From contig NZ_LMLH01000008.1 in assembly GCF_001421885.1 (NCBI RefSeq), positions 62,001 through 126,000 of the forward strand: 64,000 nt of DNA, written 5' to 3'. The notes below the pieces were generated by a model. The model worked only from the letters and a program-made list of their open reading frames with translations. It did not search any database and was not told the origin of the DNA. The stretch comes from Pseudomonas sp. Leaf48 (GTDB lineage: Bacteria; Pseudomonadota; Gammaproteobacteria; Pseudomonadales; Pseudomonadaceae). Position numbers and translations under genes: made by a program. Below, piece by piece: positions 58,718-64,000 of this stretch; within the stretch, counting starts at the first letter, position 1, and each line of letters begins with the position of its first letter.

Positions 58718-59830
58718 ATGAAGGTACTAATCACCGGTGCCAGCGGTTTCATTGGCAAGAATCTTGCTGTTCATCTTCGCGAGCGCGCGGATGTCGAAGT
58801 GCTTTCATTCGTTCGCGGAGACGACCCGGCGTTGCTTGGGGGGTTAGTCGCTGAAGCTGATTGTATTTTTCACCTGGCGGGAGTTAATCGACCACAGAAT
58901 CCGGACGAATTCGTAAGTGGTAATAGCGACCTTACGCGGATTGTTTGTGATGCCGTCGCGGCTAGCAACCGAAAGATATCTCTTGTATATACATCGTCAA
59001 CTCAGGCTGATCAAGACAATCCATATGGTCGGAGCAAGCTCGAAGCGGAAAAAGCTTTGAGCGAGTTGGCTGATAAAAATCGGATCAACGTACACATTTT
59101 TCGTCTTCCTAATGTGTTCGGAAAGTGGGCAAGACCTAATTACAATTCAGCGGTAGCGACATTTTGTCATAATATTGCACATGGCTTGCCTATTCATATT
59201 CACGATGAAAGTGCTTCTCTTAATTTGGTTTATGTGGATGACGTAGTTCGTCATTTTATCGAAATTATGGATGGTCGTATTTCAAAAGAGTCGGCTGCCG
59301 TCGTTCAACCCGTTTATTCTACAACGGTAGGTGCATTGGCTGCTCAGTTACAAACGTTCCGCGAAAGCCGGTCGACGCTTATTAGCGAAGCAGTGGGTGA
59401 AGGGTTTGTCCGCGCTCTTTATTCAACGTATCTGAGTTATCTTCCACCCGAGTCTTTTACTTATGAGGTTCCTAAGTATGGAGATCCTCGCGGTGTATTT
59501 GTGGAGATGCTCAAGACAAAGGACTCAGGACAATTTTCCTATTTTACAGCATTTCCCGGTATCACGCGTGGCGGTCATTACCATCACTCAAAGACTGAAA
59601 AATTTCTTGTGATTAAGGGCACTGCAAATTTCCGTTTTCGTCATATTGATTCTGGAGAATTTTACGAGTTGCTGACGACAGGCGATTTGCCGAAAATTGT
59701 TGAAACAGTGCCGGGATGGACCCACGACATTACTAATGTCGGTAATGATGAGCTGATTGTGATGCTATGGGCAAATGAAATATTTGATCGTGAGCATCCG
59801 GACACCTATGCATTATCAGTGTGCCCTTGA
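58718..59830 (+). CDS. fnlB: UDP-sugar epimerase/reductase with C-terminal cupin (FnlB/WbjC type)
   Basis: The protein has 370 residues. The N-terminal SDR half has ITGASGFIGKNLAVHL and a central YGRSKLEAEKAL motif. The C-terminal half is a cupin (FPGITRGGHYHHSKTEKFL) with His residues suited to metal binding. FnlB/CapF acts between FnlA and FnlC to make the 4-reduced L-pneumosamine intermediate. ATG 58718 has GGAGGA 8 bases upstream and overlaps closely with the end of fnlA; ten bases cover the two stops and starts. Confidence 0.9.
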   Translation: MKVLITGASGFIGKNLAVHLRERADVEVLSFVRGDDPALLGGLVAEADCIFHLAGVNRPQNPDEFVSGNSDLTRIVCDAVAASNRKISLVYTSSTQADQDNPYGRSKLEAEKALSELADKNRINVHIFRLPNVFGKWARPNYNSAVATFCHNIAHGLPIHIHDESASLNLVYVDDVVRHFIEIMDGRISKESAAVVQPVYSTTVGALAAQLQTFRESRSTLISEAVGEGFVRALYSTYLSYLPPESFTYEVPKYGDPRGVFVEMLKTKDSGQFSYFTAFPGITRGGHYHHSKTEKFLVIKGTANFRFRHIDSGEFYELLTTGDLPKIVETVPGWTHDITNVGNDELIVMLWANEIFDREHPDTYALSVCP

Positions 59831-59857
59831 AGCCTATCGATCAGGTAGAGGATTGTG

Positions 59858-60988
59858 ATGAAAAAGCTGAAAGTAGTTACTGTTGTAGGCACGCGACCGG
59901 AAATTATTCGTTTGTCTCGTGTCATGGTCGCTCTCGACCGACACTGTGACCACGTCCTAGTGCACACCGGTCAAAATTATGATTATGAGTTAAACGAGAT
60001 TTTTTTTCAGGACTTAGGGATCCGCAAACCTGATCATTTTCTGAACGCTGCGGGTGCCACTGGAGCCGAAACTATCGGTAATGTGATCATTAGTGTGGAC
60101 CGCGTCCTGGCCGAGATTGAACCGGAGGCTCTGTTGGTCTTGGGAGACACAAATAGCTGTATGGCAGTCATTCCTGCCAAGCGCCGCAAGATTCCGACCT
60201 TCCACATGGAAGCAGGTAATCGCTGTTTCGACATGCGTGTACCCGAAGAGATCAATCGTCGTATTGTCGATCATACTGCGGATATCAATCTGACTTACAG
60301 TACGATCGCTCGTGATTACTTGCTACGCGAAGGTCTTTCGCCTGACATGGTAATCAAGACCGGCAGCCCGATGTTTGAAGTGCTCAATTATTACCGTGAG
60401 GGCATCGAAGCATCTGATGTCCTTGCTCGTCTCGGTCTTGAGAAGGGTAAGTTTTTCGTTGTTAGTGCGCACCGCGAAGAGAATATCGACTCCGATAAAA
60501 ATTTCGGTAAGCTGGTCGCTTCTCTGAATGCAGTCGCCGATCATTATGGCTATCCCGTTATTGTTTCAACCCATCCACGTACCCAGAAGCGGGTTGACGC
60601 CATGGGTGTGAAGTTTCATGAAAATATTCGCCTGCTTAAGCCATTGGGGTTCAAGGACTATAACAAGTTACAGCTTGATTCCAAGGCAGTGCTTTCTGAT
60701 AGCGGTACGATTAACGAAGAGTCTTCCATTCTTAACTTCCCTGCGTTGAATATTCGAGAGGCTCATGAGCGTCCAGAAGGAATGGAAGAGGCCGCAGTAA
60801 TGATGGTTGGTCTTGAGGTTGAGCGGGTAATGCAGGGCTTGCAGGTACTGGAAGGTCAGGGCTGTGACGAAGAGCGCACTCTGCGTCTTGTAGCGGACTA
60901 CAGTATGCCTAACGTCGCTGAGAAAGTGGTTCGAATCATTCACAGCTATCGTGATTATGTTATGCGAACTGTTTGGAGAAGGTACTAA
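59858..60988 (+). CDS. fnlC: UDP-N-acetyl sugar 2-epimerase (FnlC/WbjD type)
   Basis: The protein has 376 residues and is a non-hydrolysing UDP-GlcNAc 2-epimerase family member. Landmarks are VTVVGTRPEIIRLSRV at the N-terminus, HTGQNYDYELNEIFF near residue 37, MEAGNRCFDMRVPEEINRR near 112, and AVLSDSGTINEESSILNFPA near 278. In this pathway it produces UDP-L-FucNAc. It starts 27 bases after fnlB and overlaps the next gene opening region only slightly. Confidence 0.92.
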   Translation: MKKLKVVTVVGTRPEIIRLSRVMVALDRHCDHVLVHTGQNYDYELNEIFFQDLGIRKPDHFLNAAGATGAETIGNVIISVDRVLAEIEPEALLVLGDTNSCMAVIPAKRRKIPTFHMEAGNRCFDMRVPEEINRRIVDHTADINLTYSTIARDYLLREGLSPDMVIKTGSPMFEVLNYYREGIEASDVLARLGLEKGKFFVVSAHREENIDSDKNFGKLVASLNAVADHYGYPVIVSTHPRTQKRVDAMGVKFHENIRLLKPLGFKDYNKLQLDSKAVLSDSGTINEESSILNFPALNIREAHERPEGMEEAAVMMVGLEVERVMQGLQVLEGQGCDEERTLRLVADYSMPNVAEKVVRIIHSYRDYVMRTVWRRY

Positions 60989-60993
60989 TACGA

Positions 60994-62214
60994 ATGGCCA
61001 TTCGTGTTTTGCTGTTCACTCAGTGGTTTGACCCTGAACCAACGTTCAAAGGGTTGGTCTTTGCTCGTGAGTTAGTAGCGCAGGGCTTTGAAGTCGAGGT
61101 TGTCACCGGGTTTCCAAATTATCCCGGTGGTAAATTGTATCCTGGCTATAGGATCAAACCCTTGCAGCGCGAACTTATCGATGGCGTCCATGTGACGCGG
61201 GTACCACTCTACCCTAGCCATGGGCAGAGTGGGGTCGGCCGACTCTTTAACTACATCAGCTTTGCAGCCAGTATTTTACTGTATGGTCTTTTTCGAGCGA
61301 AGAAACCGGATGTCATTTATGCCTACCACCCTCCATTGACGGTAGGTATTGCGGCGGCGCTCGTTCGTTTTTTTCGGCGTGTACCTGTGGTATACGATAT
61401 TCAGGATATGTGGCCTGACACGCTTAAGGCCACAGGGATGTTTTCCAACGAGAAGCTCCTGAAAATTGTTTCTCGTGTATGTGATTGGGTTTACGGTCAT
61501 GTAGATCAGATTGTCGTATTGTCCCCCGGTTTCAAGAACCTATTGATCGAGAGGGGAGTGCCTTCCAAAAAAATCGATATTATCTATAACTGGTGTGCAG
61601 AAGATGTGGTTCGTTCCACCTCGAGTATTCCACCGGCCAATTTCCCTGTCAGCACTGGGTTTCGAATTTTGTTTGCTGGAAATATGGGCAAGGCGCAGTC
61701 GCTAGATACAGTTATTGACGCTGCGTATTTGTTGCAGGAAAAATCCAGTCAAGTAACGTTTATCTTCTTGGGCGGAGGAATCGAAGCGTCCAGGCTGGAA
61801 GCACTCGCCAAAAGCAGACAGCTCGACAATGTATTCTTTCTCCCTGCTGTTCAGATGTCTGAGGTTGGAGCCTATCTGTCCAGCGCTGATGCCTTGTTAG
61901 TACATTTGAAGAAGGATCCCTTGTTCACCATCACTATTCCTTCTAAAACTCAGGCCTATATGGCAGCCGGTAAGCCTATCTTGATGGCGGTAGACGGTGA
62001 TGCTGCCGATCTTGTGCGGGACGCCGGTTGTGGAATTGTCAGCGAGTCAGACAATCCGCAGGCTCTTGCGGACGCAGTGCTGGCCTTGATAAATGTCTCG
62101 GGACAAGGGCGCAAAGATATGGCTGAAAACGGATTGGCGTTCTATCACAGAGAGCTGTCCTTGCATGTTGGTGTCAAGCGTTTTGGTGAGCACTTCAAGC
62201 GTTTGTCAAAATGA
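60994..62214 (+). CDS. wbuB: Glycosyltransferase, WbuB-like (L-FucNAc transferase candidate)
   Basis: The protein has 406 residues and is a GT4 enzyme. VVTGFPNYPGGKLYPGYR near residue 38, VVYDIQDMWPDTLKATGMF near 130 and ILFAGNMGKAQSLDTVIDAA near 225 match WbuB-type transferases that are nearly always next to fnlABC. It is therefore proposed to add L-FucNAc to the growing O-unit. The position directly after fnlC, with a five-base gap, supports that. The alternative role is a generic GT4 transferase. Confidence 0.88.
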   Translation: MAIRVLLFTQWFDPEPTFKGLVFARELVAQGFEVEVVTGFPNYPGGKLYPGYRIKPLQRELIDGVHVTRVPLYPSHGQSGVGRLFNYISFAASILLYGLFRAKKPDVIYAYHPPLTVGIAAALVRFFRRVPVVYDIQDMWPDTLKATGMFSNEKLLKIVSRVCDWVYGHVDQIVVLSPGFKNLLIERGVPSKKIDIIYNWCAEDVVRSTSSIPPANFPVSTGFRILFAGNMGKAQSLDTVIDAAYLLQEKSSQVTFIFLGGGIEASRLEALAKSRQLDNVFFLPAVQMSEVGAYLSSADALLVHLKKDPLFTITIPSKTQAYMAAGKPILMAVDGDAADLVRDAGCGIVSESDNPQALADAVLALINVSGQGRKDMAENGLAFYHRELSLHVGVKRFGEHFKRLSK

Positions 62215-62261
62215 ACTCCAACGCTTTTCTCCAACAATAATTCGTCTTTCAAGGACCTCAG

Positions 62262-62858
62262 ATGTCAAAACGCTTCTTCGATATTGTGGCATCCGTAGCC
62301 GGGTTGATTATCTTGTCTCCCGTGATTGCGATTGTCGCATACCTGATTCGCAAGCGATTGGGATCTCCGATTTTGTTTCGACAAGTCAGGCCGGGTCTCG
62401 GTGGTCAACCCTTTGAGATGGTTAAATTCCGTACTATGCGAGATGCGCTGGACGCCAACGGAAATCCGTTACCTGACTCTGAGCGAATGACAGATTTTGG
62501 CAGATTCCTTCGATCCAGCAGCCTGGATGAGTTGCCGGAGTTGTGGAACGTCATCAAGGGGGATATGAGTTTGGTGGGGCCTCGCCCGCTCTTGATGGAG
62601 TATCTGCATCTTTATGACGAAGAGCAGGTCCGCAGGCATGATGCGCGACCGGGGGTTACCGGGTGGGCACAGATCAATGGTCGCAATGCGTTGTCTTGGG
62701 AAGAAAAGTTCAGACTAGATGTTTGGTATGTAGACAACCGGTCGTTGTGGCTCGATTTAAAAATTATTTTTTTCACCATCAAAAAAGTTTTGATCAGGGA
62801 TGGGATCAGCGCTGAGGGTGAAGTAACAATGACCAAGTTCACCGGGTCAAAAAAATGA
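62262..62858 (+). CDS. Initiating sugar-1-phosphate transferase (PglC-like monotopic PGT)
   Basis: The protein has 198 residues, the minimal size of the monotopic phosphoglycosyl transferases. One N-terminal reentrant hydrophobic helix (FFDIVASVAGLIILSPVIAI) is followed by FEMVKFRTMRDALD, SSLDELPELWNVIKGDMSL with the Asp-Glu catalytic pair, and RPGVTGWAQINGRNALSWEE. It moves a sugar-1-phosphate from UDP-sugar to undecaprenyl phosphate, starting the O-unit. The next gene being PglD-like suggests UDP-QuiNAc4NAc or UDP-bacillosamine as donor. The P. aeruginosa initiator WbpL is of a different, polytopic type. Confidence 0.87.
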   Translation: MSKRFFDIVASVAGLIILSPVIAIVAYLIRKRLGSPILFRQVRPGLGGQPFEMVKFRTMRDALDANGNPLPDSERMTDFGRFLRSSSLDELPELWNVIKGDMSLVGPRPLLMEYLHLYDEEQVRRHDARPGVTGWAQINGRNALSWEEKFRLDVWYVDNRSLWLDLKIIFFTIKKVLIRDGISAEGEVTMTKFTGSKK

Positions 62859-63481
62859 AGAGATTGGCAATTCTTGGTGCGAGTGGACATGGAAAAGTTG
62901 TCGCTGACACGGCGGAGTGTTGTGGGTGGCAAGGTATAGAATTCTTTGATGATGCATGGCCACAAGTGTCTTGCATTGGGATATGGCCAGTCGTTGGAAA
63001 CAGCAGCGACCTGCTACGCCGCGTAGGAGAGTTTGATGGAGTTCTTGTTGCGATAGGCAACAACAGTGTCCGTCAACGTAAAATTGACGAGCTGAAAGCG
63101 TCAGGAGCGCAACTTCCTGTTTTGCTGCACCCTTCTTCGATAGTAAGCCGCTACGCCAAGATCGGGTCGGGAACGGTCGTGTTTGCATCAGCAGTAGTCA
63201 ATGCCTATGCGATCATTGGTGAAGGGGCAATTCTGAACACCGGTTGTAGCATTGATCACGACTGTCTTCTTGGGGCGTGCGTGCATGTCAGTCCTGGTGC
63301 GCGGTTGGCTGGTGCAGTAACCGTCGGCGACGGAAGCTGGATTGGTATCGGTGCCTGTGTCAGGCAGGTGATTAGCATAGGTTCTAACGTTGTGGTGGGG
63401 GCCGGAGCCGCGGTGATCTGCGATATATCTGATAACATGATGGTCGCAGGAGTGCCAGCTCGGACGATTGCGAGATCCTGA
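62855..63481 (+). CDS. Sugar O/N-acetyltransferase, PglD/NeuD-like
   Basis: The protein has 208 residues. An N-terminal PglD-type Rossmann domain (RLAILGASGHGKVVADTAE) is followed by a left-handed beta-helix of hexapeptide repeats from about residue 100. The catalytic His lies in GCSIDHDCLLG near residue 133. PglD N-acetylates the 4-amino group of UDP-4-amino sugars; that role is likely here because the gene next door encodes an aminotransferase that would make the 4-amino sugar. ATG overlaps the previous stop (ATGA). Confidence 0.88.
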   Translation: MKRLAILGASGHGKVVADTAECCGWQGIEFFDDAWPQVSCIGIWPVVGNSSDLLRRVGEFDGVLVAIGNNSVRQRKIDELKASGAQLPVLLHPSSIVSRYAKIGSGTVVFASAVVNAYAIIGEGAILNTGCSIDHDCLLGACVHVSPGARLAGAVTVGDGSWIGIGACVRQVISIGSNVVVGAGAAVICDISDNMMVAGVPARTIARS

Positions 63482-63567
63482 GTCTTTAATCATCGTTTAC
63501 ACGTTACTGATTGTTCGCCCTGGATTATTGGCGATTATTTATTAATTATGGTTAGCAGGTAAAAACC

Positions 63568-64000
63568 GTGTTGAATACCCCATTTTCTCCTTGGCCTTCG
63601 TTCACTGAGGAAGAGGCCAATGCCGTTCGCGACGTGGTGCTTTCCAATAAGGTCAACTACTGGACCGGGCAAGAGTGCCGCGAGTTTGAGAAAGAATTCG
63701 CCACATGGGCAGGCACTGAACATGCCATCGCCTTGGCGAACGGCACTGTTGCACTTGACCTTGCACTGAACGCGCTGGGTATTGGGCCTGGAGATGAAGT
63801 CATTGTCACGCCTCGCACCTTTCTCGCTTCAGTTTCCAGCATTGTCAATGCCGGTGCGATTCCGGTCTTCGCCGAGATTGACCGCGATACCCAGAACATC
63901 AGTGCACAGACGATCCAGGCCGTTTTGACACCTCGTACCCGGGGTATTATTTGCGTGCATTTAGCCGGGTGGCCTTGTGATATGGATCCGATCATGGAGT
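63568..64000 (+). CDS. DegT/DnrJ/EryC1 aminotransferase, PglE-like (partial, cut at window end)
   Basis: 144 codons are present and the frame remains open at 64000. The sequence LNTPFSPWPSFTEEEANAVR, the PLP phosphate-binding ALANGTVALDLALNALGIG near residue 55, and IVTPRTFLASVSSIVNAGA are typical of sugar 4-aminotransferases that act on UDP-4-keto sugars. The start is GTG 63568 with a plausible CAGG upstream. Together with the PglD-like gene it points to a UDP-4-acetamido sugar such as QuiNAc4NAc; the 4,6-dehydratase would be expected outside the window. Confidence 0.88.
   Translation, partial: MLNTPFSPWPSFTEEEANAVRDVVLSNKVNYWTGQECREFEKEFATWAGTEHAIALANGTVALDLALNALGIGPGDEVIVTPRTFLASVSSIVNAGAIPVFAEIDRDTQNISAQTIQAVLTPRTRGIICVHLAGWPCDMDPIME

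Noticed and set aside
1..64000. CRISPR array, tRNA/rRNA, insertion sequence or prophage
   Set aside because: No regularly spaced repeats with unique spacers, no tRNA-like cloverleaf, and no transposase or phage genes were recognised; the short repeats are REP/REPIN elements.

Overview
The window is a chromosomal segment of a Pseudomonas, most likely of the P. fluorescens group. The evidence is the high-GC coding style, the gene order, two Pseudomonas-type REP/REPIN repeat families in intergenic gaps, the fused tyrA-aroA gene, and the order ubiG-mupP-yciK, mtaD/mtnA, gyrA, serC-pheA-hisC-tyrA/aroA-cmk-rpsA-ihfB followed by an O-antigen locus. This order matches P. aeruginosa from memory; no database search was made. 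I see no tRNA, rRNA, CRISPR array, insertion sequence or phage gene.

Region 1 (1-6.7 kb) holds small or envelope genes: a YkgJ-type cysteine-cluster protein, a START-domain protein, an LtaS-like membrane phosphotransferase, a 50-residue DUF3309 membrane peptide, an SDR, a YnfA-type membrane protein, a CsrA-family regulator and YheU. Region 2 (6.7-11.6 kb, minus strand) is the NAGGN osmoprotectant operon: asnO, ngg and an M42 peptidase. Region 3 (11.86-16.7 kb) is a very large NEL-type E3 ubiquitin-ligase-like toxin gene, broken by a 5-bp tandem duplication. Region 4 (16.7-34.8 kb) is housekeeping: mnmC, pap, a thiolase, an EamA transporter, fumC, bolA, trhO, a DsbA-like protein, an ABC exporter, two c-di-GMP genes, a TenA-like protein and yciK.

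Region 5 (35-50.4 kb) is the conserved core: mupP and ubiG, mtaD diverging from mtnA, gyrA, then serC-pheA-hisC-tyrA/aroA-cmk. The last five genes are tightly packed or overlapping and make serine, phenylalanine, tyrosine, histidine and chorismate precursors. rpsA follows behind a structured leader. Region 6 (50.5-64 kb) starts with a lipoprotein, ihfB and a LapA-domain protein. It then switches to AT-rich DNA carrying the O-antigen (O-specific polysaccharide) locus: wzz, about 1 kb without a clear gene, a Wzy candidate, a Wzx flippase, a glycosyltransferase, fnlABC (UDP-L-FucNAc synthesis), a WbuB-like glycosyltransferase, a PglC-like initiating transferase, a PglD-like acetyltransferase and the start of a DegT-family aminotransferase cut by the window end.

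The O-antigen locus encodes enzymes for at least two unusual sugars: L-FucNAc, and by inference a 4-acetamido sugar such as QuiNAc4NAc. It also encodes a lipid-linked initiation enzyme, a transferase for L-FucNAc, a flippase, a polymerase candidate and a chain-length regulator. The best leads for novelty are the disrupted NEL toxin, the mosaic O-antigen locus with its 1-kb debris-like gap, and a REPIN lying inside the NAGGN operon.
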